Of a stretch of 64,000 bases of DNA, positions 1 through 8,127 are shown in pieces (position 1 is the first letter of the stretch; each line of letters starts with the position of its first letter). This stretch comes from Chloroflexota bacterium (GTDB taxonomy: Bacteria; Chloroflexota; Anaerolineae; Aggregatilineales; Phototrophicaceae): contig WTGF01000069.1 in the NCBI GenBank assembly GCA_011525385.1, positions 1 through 64,000 of the forward strand. The letters are read 5' to 3'. A model generated the notes under the pieces. The model had not been told where the DNA came from. It saw nothing but the letters and a program-made list of their open reading frames with translations, and searched no databases. The translations under genes were made by a program, and so were the position numbers.

Positions 1-403
1 TCCACTTCCAGATGATGCCGACGGCGACCGGCGCCAGCACCACCGGCAAAAAATACACCGTGCGGAAGAAGACCATGCCGCGCACGCCGCGCCAGAGCAG
101 CACGCCCAGAAACAAACCGATGGCGACGGGCGTCACCGTGCCCAGCACGATCCAGATCAAGTTGTGGCTCAGCGCGCTCCAAAGCCGTGGATCGGCGAAG
201 AGCCTCTCATAATTCAGGAAGCCGACAAACTCTTTGACCGGCTTGGCGCCATCCCACTTAGTCAAGCTGAGGTAGATAGTGTAAAAGAACGGGTAGACGA
301 CGAAAATGACATACATCAGCAGCGCCGGGATGACAAAGGCGTAACCAGTCGCGTAATCGCGCAGCTTGCGGTTGGCGAAGACTTGGCGGATTCTGTCGGT
401 CAC
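1..403 (-). CDS. Sugar ABC transporter permease, MalF/UgpA-like (partial)
   Basis: N-terminal about 134 residues of a binding-protein-dependent permease; the rest lies beyond the window start. The reverse strand reads from a GTG at 403 as a short cytoplasmic leader (VTDRIRQVFANRKLRDYATG), a first membrane helix around residues 20-42 (YAFVIPALLMYVIFVVYPFF), then LTKWDG and FVGFLNYERLF, a pattern typical of MalF/UgpA-type permeases, followed by two more hydrophobic segments. An AAGG lies four bases before the GTG; a second in-frame GTG at 433 would add ten residues. It is downstream of the solute-binding protein at 611-1906 in the same orientation, so the two probably belong to one sugar-import operon. 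Substrate is not readable from sequence. Confidence 0.85.
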   Translation of the reverse strand, partial: MTDRIRQVFANRKLRDYATGYAFVIPALLMYVIFVVYPFFYTIYLSLTKWDGAKPVKEFVGFLNYERLFADPRLWSALSHNLIWIVLGTVTPVAIGLFLGVLLWRGVRGMVFFRTVYFLPVVLAPVAVGIIWKW

Positions 404-433
404 GTTACCTTGTCCACGTACTAAGTCTTGCAC

Positions 434-585
434 TTCGGGCGACCCAAGGCTCGCCCCTACACTATCTGCATAGAATACAACTGTAGGGGCGACATATCAT
501 GTCGCCCGATTCTATTCTACGTCTGAACATGCGGATGCGGGCGACCGACCTGCAGTGTCTACGCGCAGAGGTTGGTCGCCCCTAC
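434..585. repeat. Cluster of three GTAGGGGCGA-type intergenic hairpins
   Basis: The gap between permease and binding protein holds three inverted repeats sharing a GTAGGGGCGA edge and GGGCGAC arms: about 434-461, 484-507 (arms GGGCGACAT and ATGTCGCCC, perfect) and 539-585 (arms GGGCGACCGACCT and AGGTTGGTCGCCC, one difference). They resemble short palindromic intergenic repeats known to multiply in some bacterial genomes. No T-run follows, so simple terminators are unlikely. Confidence 0.6.
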
Positions 586-610
586 ACCAAATTGCCCCGG
601 GGCTATTCAC

Positions 611-1906
611 CTACCCCGTGATATCGGCGTGTCTGCCGTCCTCGACTGCCCTTTCCATTTCGACGGTGATGCGGTCGGCCACTTCTTGCGACGTCAACCG
701 GCCCGCAGCCAGCTCGACAGTGCTTTCAAACAGCGTCGTATTGAAGTTCGCTGGCGTCAGCACATCAAGATGATAGCCCACTGGCCCGTCCCAACCTGAG
801 ACAAGGTTGAGGAAATCGCGGTAGACGGGTCTTACATCGTAGCCGCTAAAGTCGACTCCGGTGACGCCGGGCAGCAGCTTGGCGCCCTCAACCCAAAGCC
901 GATGCGCTTCCTCAGACACTAGATAGTTCAGGAATGTCAAAGTCTCTTCCGGGTGTTCGGTGTCGCCAATGATGTACCAGACGGCGCCCATCAATTGGAT
1001 CATTGTCTGTTCACCACCTTCAATCGGCGGCAAGATCATGAAGCCGAACTCGTCCGTGATCTCGTCGGTGAAGAACTGCATCGCCCAGGTGCTCATCAGC
1101 ATCATGGGCGCTTGCCCGGTGTAAAACTTCGCATTTCCATCAAGGAAACTGGTTGCCGCACCCTGCTCGTCGTAGCAGTCGGCCTCGATCAATTCAACGA
1201 CCAGGTCTAAGGAAGCGACAATATCGGGCGAGTTAAAGGGATATTCGCCGGAGATCGCAGCCGCAACCTTGTCGCTCGGAACAGAGTTGGCGAGGACGTT
1301 GTACCAATTGTGGGAAATGGGGAAACCGCCCCAATCAGCCCAGCCCGCCGCCATCGGCGGATCGTATCCGAGCTCGCGGAAAGTCCCACACAATGCGACC
1401 ATCTCTTCAAATGTCGACGGTACTTCGAGGCCTTCGTCGGCGAAGATCCGCTTGTTCCAATAGAAGCCTTGCGCTTCAAATTCATGGCCAACGCCATATA
1501 CCGTCCCGCCGTAGGTCGTCCAATCTCTGGACACAGACACGAGTCGCTCGTCCCAGTTATAGGCAGCATAAGCCTCTTCAAGCGACAGGAGCAGGCCGGC
1601 ATTACCAAGGATGCCGCCGAAGGCCGGGCCCGAGTCGTAATACAGGATGTCGGGACCTTCGCCCGCCTCAATGGACGTCCTGGCGATGTCTGTCAGCTGT
1701 TCCAGGGTATAAACTTCGCGCGTGATCTTGATATTCGGGTGCGCCTCCTCAAAGTTCGCGACTATCGTGTCAATAACCGCTTGGGTGTCATCGCTACTTA
1801 CCTGATCCCAATACAGGATTTCCACCGGGTCCTGGGCATAACCGCTGCCCAACATGGTGAACACCAATACTAAGGCAAAAAGCCGCAATACAGTTTTGTG
1901 ATTCAT
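611..1906 (-). CDS. Sugar ABC transporter solute-binding protein
   Basis: 431 residues, the usual size of cluster-1 (family 1) sugar-binding proteins. A signal peptide is evident (MNHKTVLRLFALVLVFTMLG then SGYA and a cleavage region before QDPVEILYWDQ). The mature N-terminus with ILYWDQ, the EEAHPNIKITRE segment and GPDILYYDSG fit the MalE/UgpB fold. AAGGAGAAG lies just before the ATG. The product would capture a sugar or polyol outside the membrane and deliver it to the permease encoded downstream at 1-403. The gene is divergent from the regulator at 2031. The ligand cannot be inferred. Confidence 0.9.
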   Translation of the reverse strand: MNHKTVLRLFALVLVFTMLGSGYAQDPVEILYWDQVSSDDTQAVIDTIVANFEEAHPNIKITREVYTLEQLTDIARTSIEAGEGPDILYYDSGPAFGGILGNAGLLLSLEEAYAAYNWDERLVSVSRDWTTYGGTVYGVGHEFEAQGFYWNKRIFADEGLEVPSTFEEMVALCGTFRELGYDPPMAAGWADWGGFPISHNWYNVLANSVPSDKVAAAISGEYPFNSPDIVASLDLVVELIEADCYDEQGAATSFLDGNAKFYTGQAPMMLMSTWAMQFFTDEITDEFGFMILPPIEGGEQTMIQLMGAVWYIIGDTEHPEETLTFLNYLVSEEAHRLWVEGAKLLPGVTGVDFSGYDVRPVYRDFLNLVSGWDGPVGYHLDVLTPANFNTTLFESTVELAAGRLTSQEVADRITVEMERAVEDGRHADITG

Positions 1907-2030
1907 CTTTCTTCTCCTTCAAAAGACTATGCCAAGCTTGACTAGATGCGCTTGGCTTCACTTTTGGATACTATCGTAATGGACGCCCCTTCGGATTGAT
2001 TATTAGACTTGTAGCGGACATTTAGAGGAC

Positions 2031-3260
2031 ATGACAACGGAGACTGACCGCTCTGCCTTTGAACATGAGTTGCGCGCGGCGCTGACGCACTTGTACGATC
2101 CGGCCGCCCTGCGCGATAGCCGGCTGATGGCGCTACTTGGTCTGGAGACCCGTGCCGACGCCATCGTCGCCCTGCGGCGGCTCTTGCTGGATACCATTGA
2201 ATCGCTCCGCCCGGGCGATGACGTGCCGGCTCAATCAAGGTCCTGGCGATATTATTATATCCTCTACGGTCGCTTTACCGAACAGCTCACGCAATTCGAG
2301 GTCGGCAACGATCTAGGCTTAAGCGTGCGCCAGTTGCGCCGGCAGGAAAAACGGGCGCTGGCTGTGCTGACGGACGCAATCTGGACGCGCTACAAGGTGG
2401 CAAGCGCCGAACCCGCCAGCGCGCAAGGACCGTTGGCTCTCGGTCGTGAAGACGAGTTGGCTTGGTCACAAGCCGCATTCTCCCGCGAATCGGTCGAGGT
2501 CGACGCCTTGATTCGATCGGCTCTGAATACTGCGGAGCCGATGCTTCAGTCATCACCGGTTGCGCTGGAATATGAGCCGAGCGAAGAGCTGCCAAAACTG
2601 GCGCTGCAGTTGGTGCCGGCGCGGCAAGCGCTTCTGAACATCCTCACGGTTGCGCTGGATTGGATGAATGAGGGACAGCTCGTCGTTCGCGCCGAGCATC
2701 AGCCGGGCGACCGGCATGTGTCGGTATCCGTCACCGGCTATGGCGCGCTGGCGTCGACGACGGCTGAAATGGGAGCGGAGCGCTTAAGCGTGGCGCGCGA
2801 GCTGCTCAGTTTCTCGGGTGGATCTCTTCATCACGATGCGGATTCGGTCGGCGAGCAAGTCTGTCAATTTCGACTCACGCTGCCGACAGACGTGCGGATT
2901 TCCGTGCTGGCGATCGATGACAATCCCGATACACTGCAACTGCTTCAGCGTTACACGGCCGACACGCGCTACCGACTGCTGGCCGAAAGCGACCCCGCGC
3001 GCTCGCTGGCGCTGGCGGAAGAGACCATGCCCGATATCATCCTGCTGGATGTACTGCTGCAAGACATGGATGGCTGGGAACTGCTCGGGCGTTTTCGCGC
3101 CCATCCCCAACTTGGCGATAAGCCCGTCATCGTCTGCACCATCTTGCCGCAGCGCGATTTGGCGCTAAGCCTGGGCGCCGCCGGCTTCTTGAGCAAGCCC
3201 CTCAGCCAGCGGGGTCTCCTGTCCGTACTCGATGCCCAGGTTGACCGGCTGCACGGATAG
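2031..3260 (+). CDS. Response regulator with N-terminal helix-turn-helix-like region and degenerate HATPase-like core
   Basis: 409 residues. Residues about 85-115 (VGNDLGLSVRQLRRQEKRAL) look like a sigma-factor-type or LuxR-type helix-turn-helix. Residues about 190-287 have the outline of a histidine-kinase ATPase domain (ALLNILTVALDWM, later LSVARELLSFSGGSLHH and a closing strand) but lack the Asn of the N box and the DxGxG motif, so ATP binding is doubtful. Residues 291-409 are a receiver domain with acidic pair D296/D297, phospho-acceptor D340 (IILLDVLLQDMDGW) and the conserved Lys at about 389. GAGG precedes the ATG. The gene converges on, and overlaps by 96 bases, the hybrid kinase at 3165-5432, a plausible partner. 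Confidence 0.75.
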   Translation: MTTETDRSAFEHELRAALTHLYDPAALRDSRLMALLGLETRADAIVALRRLLLDTIESLRPGDDVPAQSRSWRYYYILYGRFTEQLTQFEVGNDLGLSVRQLRRQEKRALAVLTDAIWTRYKVASAEPASAQGPLALGREDELAWSQAAFSRESVEVDALIRSALNTAEPMLQSSPVALEYEPSEELPKLALQLVPARQALLNILTVALDWMNEGQLVVRAEHQPGDRHVSVSVTGYGALASTTAEMGAERLSVARELLSFSGGSLHHDADSVGEQVCQFRLTLPTDVRISVLAIDDNPDTLQLLQRYTADTRYRLLAESDPARSLALAEETMPDIILLDVLLQDMDGWELLGRFRAHPQLGDKPVIVCTILPQRDLALSLGAAGFLSKPLSQRGLLSVLDAQVDRLHG

Positions 3261-5432
3261 GGTTTTAACCAGCGCTTCAATCGAGGCCAAAAGCCGGGGC
3301 ATGGCGATGCCGTCGCCGCGAATCACCGCCAGCGACTTGCTCACGATGGGCTGGCCTGAGGGATCGCGGGCCGATGTGACCACGATGGGGATATCCCGCA
3401 GCGTCGGGTCCCCCCGCATCTCGGCGATCAACTGAAAGCCGTCCATTTCCGGCATGATCAGATCCGTCAGGACGACATCGGGCCGCTGTTCGCGCAGAAT
3501 CCGACGGGCTTGTCCCACGCTAGTGGCCCGCAGCACGCGGTAGTCCCGGCCCGCCGACGCCAGCATGCGCCGGAAGAGCCGCAGGACATCGGGCTCGTCA
3601 TCTACCACCAAAATGGTCTTGCCATCCAAGTGGAGGCGATCCAGAGCAGCGAGCAGTTCTTCGCGCGAGATTGGTTTGATCAGGTAATCCTCCACCCCCA
3701 GGGATTCGGCGGCATCGCCTATGCCGGGCACAGAGCACACGACAGCCGGTAGCCCATAAGGCAGCGTGATCTCTCTCTCGATCCGCAGCAGATCTTCGCC
3801 CACAGAGGCCGCGTTGATCAGCAATGCTTGCGCCGGCAGGCGCTCCAGCTCGGCTATCGCCTCCTCCAGGCTGGTTGCCGGAATCAGTTCGACATTGTGC
3901 AGGTAGCGGGCAAGCAGCCGGCTCAGCCCCCCGCCCTCTTCAAAGACGATAAGGCGCGGGCGGCCCTGCGGCTTGGGCAAAGACGGTATGTGAGGCTTTT
4001 CGACATAGGTTGAATAGGGCGAAAACCAGCGCATCAACTCCCCATCGTCCGGCGGGATAGCCTCCGCGACCGGCAGACGGAATAAGAATGTGGCGCCCTG
4101 CCCGGGCTCGCTCTCCAGCCACATCCGTCCCTTGTGCAGCTCCACAAAGTGCTTGCTGATGCTCAATCCCAAGCCGCTGCCGCCCCAGTGACTGTGGATG
4201 GAACCGTCCAATTGCTGAAAGGGTTTGAAGACCTCGCCCATTTCCTCAGCCTTTATGCCGGGACCGGTATCGGCAACGCTGACGATCACCTGATCGCTTT
4301 CCTGCCTTGCCGCCACCCGTACGCCGCCCCGCTCGGTAAAACGCCCGGCATTGCTCAGCAAGTTGAGCAAAACCTGTCTGATACGAATGCGGTCGCAGTG
4401 GAGTTGCGGTAGATCCTTCGGTATATCGGTCTGCAAGGACAAGCCCTTCGAGTCGAAGAGCGGGCGCACGGCCGTCTCGGCCGCGGCGACGATCTCGGCG
4501 AGCGTCACCGGTTCCTTCATCAAGGCCATTTGTCCGGCGTCAATCTGGCTCAGGTCCAGCACATCGTCGATCAGGCTCGACAGATGTCGGCTGTTGCGCA
4601 ACACGATCTCCAGGTCCGCCAGCAAGGACTGCGGGATATTGCGACCGTAGGTTTCGGGCGAGTTCATCGCCATTTCGCTGAAACCGATAATCATGTTCAG
4701 CGGTGTGCGCAATTCGTGGCTCACGTTGGCGACGAACTGCTCTTTGGAGCGGCGCGCTTCTTCCGCTTGCCGGCGCAGGTCATGCGCGAGGCGATTCAAT
4801 TGAGTAAGCTGAAGATGGGCGTCCGTCAGATCATCCAATGCTTGCCGGAGCTGGAATTGATAGTCGCGGCTCGCCTCCAGCGCCTCCCGGCTTTGACTGT
4901 AACTCGCTTCGAACCATTGTCTGGCCAAGAGCAGCGGGCGCGATGTCAGCCAGACCAGCCAAACGATTCCCCAAATATGGATGATCGCCACATAGCGCAA
5001 AACGGGCTCTATCACTGGCGAAGCAATGACGCCGGAAATCAGCATCAATGTACAAGCGATGGCGGTGGCGATACTGCCGGGCAGACCGATCAGCACGGCG
5101 GTCAAGCCCACCGGCAAAGCCAAGAAGATTACCGCCTCCGCCAGGCCACTCCAGACAATCAGCAGCATATTCACGGCGAAGCAGCTTAAAACCAACGCCC
5201 AGGAGGCAAGCAAATAGTGTGAGGCCTGCAGCAGCAGCCAGACGACGGCTGCCAATAGCAGCAGAATGACACCTGGCAAGGTCGTGACGAGCGGATCCGG
5301 AAATGCCGATGCGACCCCATAGAGGGTGATGGCCGCCAGGAACAATCCGGTCAGCGACCACCATATTGTGCTGCTTTTCACTTCTTCAATCTCTGCCCGG
5401 AGTCCGTCGACCCGAGTCGCCAATTCACCCAT
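3165..5432 (-). CDS. Hybrid sensor histidine kinase with two receiver domains, one degenerate
   Basis: 755 residues. Order: short coiled coil (5-20), about six membrane helices (22-168), coiled coil (175-230), HisKA with H-box [14 protein letters not shown] (His about 239), HATPase domain with N box around N361 ([11 protein letters not shown]), G1 DTGPGI (388) and G2 GGSGLGL (417). A first receiver-like domain (492-600) keeps the KP loop (YLIKPIS) but has Asn/Ala where the phospho-Asp should be (ALLINAAS). A second receiver (605-725) is complete: D611, D612, D657 ([13 protein letters not shown]). GGAG lies nine bases before the ATG. The C-terminal 25 or so residues extend past the receiver fold and are read from DNA shared with the end of the opposite gene. 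Likely membrane-bound sensing; ligand unknown. Confidence 0.88.
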   Translation of the reverse strand: MGELATRVDGLRAEIEEVKSSTIWWSLTGLFLAAITLYGVASAFPDPLVTTLPGVILLLLAAVVWLLLQASHYLLASWALVLSCFAVNMLLIVWSGLAEAVIFLALPVGLTAVLIGLPGSIATAIACTLMLISGVIASPVIEPVLRYVAIIHIWGIVWLVWLTSRPLLLARQWFEASYSQSREALEASRDYQFQLRQALDDLTDAHLQLTQLNRLAHDLRRQAEEARRSKEQFVANVSHELRTPLNMIIGFSEMAMNSPETYGRNIPQSLLADLEIVLRNSRHLSSLIDDVLDLSQIDAGQMALMKEPVTLAEIVAAAETAVRPLFDSKGLSLQTDIPKDLPQLHCDRIRIRQVLLNLLSNAGRFTERGGVRVAARQESDQVIVSVADTGPGIKAEEMGEVFKPFQQLDGSIHSHWGGSGLGLSISKHFVELHKGRMWLESEPGQGATFLFRLPVAEAIPPDDGELMRWFSPYSTYVEKPHIPSLPKPQGRPRLIVFEEGGGLSRLLARYLHNVELIPATSLEEAIAELERLPAQALLINAASVGEDLLRIEREITLPYGLPAVVCSVPGIGDAAESLGVEDYLIKPISREELLAALDRLHLDGKTILVVDDEPDVLRLFRRMLASAGRDYRVLRATSVGQARRILREQRPDVVLTDLIMPEMDGFQLIAEMRGDPTLRDIPIVVTSARDPSGQPIVSKSLAVIRGDGIAMPRLLASIEALVKTLSVQPVNLGIEYGQETPLAEGLAQEAGGAQA

Positions 5433-5651
5433 TGATCGTGCTCCTCTCTGCTAAAGCGTCGGCGTCGGTGCGTCGCAGTTTTCTTCCGCCCGACCCTTGA
5501 CCTTGCGCTCTCTTCGAGCAAGAAGACGCCTGAGAAGTTACTGATAGGATACATGCTGCCGCAAAACAAGTCGAATCGGGCTAGTTTCTTCTTGTTGAAA
5601 TCCTTTTTCAGTTCTCGGCATGAGATGTCTAATCCAAGATACAAATGATAT

Positions 5652-5675
5652 GGTAGGGGGCGGGCGCCCCCTACC
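5652..5675. repeat. Perfect GC-rich inverted repeat
   Basis: Ten-base arms GGTAGGGGGC and GCCCCCTACC around a GGGC loop, in the 302-base gap between the hybrid kinase and the endolysin gene. It shares the GTAGGGG edge with the repeats at 434-585. It could help end transcription of the endolysin operon (stop at 5735), but no T-run follows on either strand. I see no gene in the rest of the gap (5433-5734). Confidence 0.5.
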
Positions 5676-5734
5676 AAGTTATCAGGTTGTTGTTGCTTAT
5701 TACAACCGAAACGGACACACTGCCGGAACTTCTG

Positions 5735-7273
5735 TCAGAGTGTCCACCAGCCTCTCTCCGAAATGAATTCGACCGGATCGACGTAATTCCTTTCGATTTC
5801 GGCTGGGTTATTGGCTGACCACCAAGAGGGATTAGCTTGCCATAGAGAGGTCTTGCACATGTCAAAGTGCAAATGGGCGTTAAACTGTTCTTTGTGTCCC
5901 CGACCGATTGTACCGAGCAGCGCTCCTCTGCTACAGTTTTCGCCCTTCCTGATACTGGCTGCGATGTGCTTCAAGTGCCCATAGCGAGACCATATGCCGT
6001 CAGGATGTCTGATAACAACCAGATTGCCCCAGGAACCGGCGCCGACGCCGGCGAAGATGATCAGGCCGTCCGCAATCGAATAGACGGGTAAACCTTCATC
6101 GACGTCATCACAGCGGTTGATATCCAAACCGGTGTGCATCTGGCCTTTGAATTTGGTATGTTGATAGATTTCTCCGTGGTCGATTGCGGAACACCAACCC
6201 CATGGCAAAACGGCTTTGGCAGCCGGGTCTACGGGCGATCCATAGGCCAACTGTCCGGCGCCGGATTTCTGTCCGGAGGGCTTCGTTTGCGGCTCAACTC
6301 GAACATGTAACAGCTCTTCGGGCAAAGGCACCGTGATATTGATGGCTCCCAGATCTATGAAGCCGTCAGCTTGCTTCTCAAAGGTCATGTCCCGCTCAAA
6401 GGCGAGTTTTTCAAACCACTCGTAACGCTCTCGCAAGCGTTCCTGAATTTGCTGAGGCAGATCCGCCCGCTGCGCTTCGCGTTCCTTCATGCGCTCAAGC
6501 GCGAAGTGTTGGAAGTATAGAACTTCGTCATTGAAGAGCGCGGGGAGGTAAGGTTTGATGTATCGACCATCGGCTTTGATGACATCAAGCCCCAAATCGA
6601 CCTCGGTGCGTTTCAGGATTTCATGAGTCAAGCCATGATCGACTGCGGCATCCATAATCATGAGCTTGCCCAGTGGGGAACGGATTCCCCTGGGTTCAAT
6701 TGACAGCCTCATGACAGTCTGAAGGAAGTCGCGCGCGATGTGTAATTGAGCGGCTCGCATGTGCTGATCGTTCGCCTTTACAGCATACCAGGGCAGCGAT
6801 AGGAGTTGATTTGAAGGCACTTTGCTGGTCCGGTCGAAATAGTTATCCAGGACCTGCTGGAGCCGCACCCCCTTGAAGCCGAAAAGGCCGAATTCCAGCG
6901 GGTCGGGATTGATGACACCCCAGCTATTGCCTTGCCAGGCGCTGATGACGGCAATTGCGAAGTCGAGGAAACTCTTGATACCCGATACTGCGCTGACCGG
7001 TTCCCCCGCTTTGCTTTCGGCGCTATCGTCGCTTGATCCGCCGGATCCGGCTTTGACCGCCGAATCATCATCCAGGACTTTTTGCCCAGCGGAGATCTTT
7101 TCGATGACCGAGGAGGCAATGAGACTGTCCTGTCTCATTGCCTCCAGGGTTTCTTGAGCGGCTTGCATGCCCTTCAGCGTCGTATCAATGGAATTGATCA
7201 GCGTTCTGTTATGTTCGGCAATCCGCGCCAGCGCCAGCTTGAGTTGTTCTTGCTCACGCGGCGTCAGATTCAT
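5735..7273 (-). CDS. M23-family endolysin of the tail-like cluster
   Basis: 512 residues from the ATG at 7273; an upstream in-frame extension was rejected because it runs through the holin gene. Residues 1-70 are helical. Residues about 100-260 (FLDFAIAVISAWQGNSWGVI, GLFGFKGVRLQQVL, SPLGKLMIMDAAVDHG) recall lysozyme/chitosanase-like muralytic domains; this is an inference. Residues 375-500 are a LytM/M23 zinc peptidase: H380 and D384 in MHTGLDIN, H467 and H469 in AHLHFD, plus the usual GNLVVIRHPDGIWSRYGHL strand. It would cut peptidoglycan cross-links. Its start overlaps the end of the holin-like gene by 20 bases, the normal holin-endolysin arrangement at the end of a tail/lysis operon. Confidence 0.85.
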   Translation of the reverse strand: MNLTPREQEQLKLALARIAEHNRTLINSIDTTLKGMQAAQETLEAMRQDSLIASSVIEKISAGQKVLDDDSAVKAGSGGSSDDSAESKAGEPVSAVSGIKSFLDFAIAVISAWQGNSWGVINPDPLEFGLFGFKGVRLQQVLDNYFDRTSKVPSNQLLSLPWYAVKANDQHMRAAQLHIARDFLQTVMRLSIEPRGIRSPLGKLMIMDAAVDHGLTHEILKRTEVDLGLDVIKADGRYIKPYLPALFNDEVLYFQHFALERMKEREAQRADLPQQIQERLRERYEWFEKLAFERDMTFEKQADGFIDLGAINITVPLPEELLHVRVEPQTKPSGQKSGAGQLAYGSPVDPAAKAVLPWGWCSAIDHGEIYQHTKFKGQMHTGLDINRCDDVDEGLPVYSIADGLIIFAGVGAGSWGNLVVIRHPDGIWSRYGHLKHIAASIRKGENCSRGALLGTIGRGHKEQFNAHLHFDMCKTSLWQANPSWWSANNPAEIERNYVDPVEFISERGWWTL

Positions 7274-7505
7274 CGCTTCCCTCGTCCGCGGGCGACGCGG
7301 CGTTCTTGGCGAGCTCGCGATCTTCAATGATATAGCCGCCGACCAGGGTGACACAGATCGTCGTGATGGTGGGCGCCAATACATTGAGATGTTCTTCGAG
7401 TTCCGGCCGGGTGGCGGCGATCAGCAAGGTGATGATACTGATGATCGCCGACCAGAATCGCCGGGATTGCAAAAGTCTGCGTGGTGCTGTCTTGCTCTTA
7501 TCCAT
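7254..7505 (-). CDS. Holin-like small membrane protein
   Basis: 83 residues from the ATG at 7505 (MDKSKTAPRRLLQSRRFWSA). A basic N-terminus, a membrane helix around 20-37 (FWSAIISIITLLIAA), a short turn with ELEEHL, a second helix around 48-65 (APTITTICVTLVGGYII), and an acidic tail rich in Glu, Asp and Ala. This two-helix layout with charged ends is typical of phage holins that release endolysin. It sits between a coiled-coil membrane protein and the M23 endolysin with overlaps at both ends, which supports translational coupling. No specific holin family is claimed. Confidence 0.7.
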   Translation of the reverse strand: MDKSKTAPRRLLQSRRFWSAIISIITLLIAATRPELEEHLNVLAPTITTICVTLVGGYIIEDRELAKNAASPADEGSDESDAA

Positions 7506-7896
7506 TTTCCTGCTCCTTGTGATTGAGTCTTTCAAGTTCGGCAATACGATCTTTGAGCGTCTGATTTTCGGTGCGCAGAGCGACGAGCTCCGCTTTCATG
7601 GCGATACGCTCTTCTAGCAGCTTGCGAATCGTTTTCTTGTTTTCCCTCACCTCCTCCTCCATGATGCGAAAGACGCTGTTCTCTTGCAGCAGGTGCTGAT
7701 CGACCATGCGATGAATGAGCTCGGCCTGCCCGACATCGAGTTGATGTTCGGCTTCGATCTTGTCGACGCTGATGTCAGCTTTGCGAGAACTGCGCTTGAA
7801 CACATCGCTAAAATGATTAAATACAGCGACAATGCTGCCGCCGAGCGCTGCCATAATCGGGAGTTTGACTTCATCCGGCAAATCGTTGAGATCCAC
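7498..7896 (-). CDS. Short coiled-coil protein with N-terminal hydrophobic segment, lysis operon
   Basis: 132 residues if started at the GTG at 7896, which has AGGA at good spacing; a TTG further upstream is less likely. One weak membrane segment near the N-terminus (KLPIMAALGGSIVAVFNHF), then a Lys/Glu-rich stretch, then a clear coiled coil from about residue 75 to the end (heptads of Leu/Ile within MEEEVRENKKTIRKLLEERI). It overlaps the holin-like gene by eight bases. The layout resembles spanin or holin-accessory proteins but no family was recognised. Leader element A lies about 80 bases upstream of its start. Confidence 0.6.
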   Translation of the reverse strand: MDLNDLPDEVKLPIMAALGGSIVAVFNHFSDVFKRSSRKADISVDKIEAEHQLDVGQAELIHRMVDQHLLQENSVFRIMEEEVRENKKTIRKLLEERIAMKAELVALRTENQTLKDRIAELERLNHKEQENG

Positions 7897-7976
7897 AGTT
7901 GTCCTATTCCATGTGCATTGGTCGATAAAACGCGCGCCGCGCCAAGTTTGCAAATTCCGGAATGCTAATCCTCGTC

Positions 7977-8052
7977 AAACATCAAACTGATTTGCGAATC
8001 AGTGAGATGAGGCTCGCCCTGTCACAAGCCGCCTCATCTCGCTGAACGGTTT
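7977..8052 (-). promoter_or_regulatory. Leader element A (hairpin plus putative pseudoknot)
   Basis: Transcript-strand stem of ten perfect pairs (8004-8013 with 8031-8040) closing on the invariant 15-mer GGCTTGTGACAGGGC (8016-8030). The loop TTGTGA can pair with TCGCAA just 3' of the stem; the single deviation is a G-U pair on the transcribed strand. It lies in the leader of the coiled-coil gene at 7498-7896. Confidence 0.6.
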
Positions 8053-8056
8053 GGAA

Positions 8057-8113
8057 CTATCGGTTTTCTGTATCTTTGTCGCGGCTCATTGCGGCTGTTC
8101 GCGCTGTTGCCAT
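8057..8113 (-). CDS. Possible 18-residue peptide
   Basis: A short frame MATARTAAMSRDKDTENR preceded by a full AAGGAGGAAAATCAAA ribosome binding site, 14 bases after the 656-residue gene and just before leader element A. The strong binding site is the only support. It may be a relic or a leader peptide for the element that follows. Confidence 0.35.
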   Translation of the reverse strand: MATARTAAMSRDKDTENR

Positions 8114-8127
8114 TTTGATTTTCCTCC

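Noticed and set aside
611..1906. Long antisense reading frames over the sugar-binding protein and many other genes
   Set aside because: They are shadows of GC-rich coding sequence; no start signals or recognisable domains.
7274..7384. Longer start for the endolysin gene
   Set aside because: The extra residues are Arg/Pro-rich and lie inside the holin-like gene in another frame.
8057..8113. Stems of the nine elements as rho-independent terminators
   Set aside because: No T-run follows the stems on either strand, and a long conserved loop is unlike a terminator.
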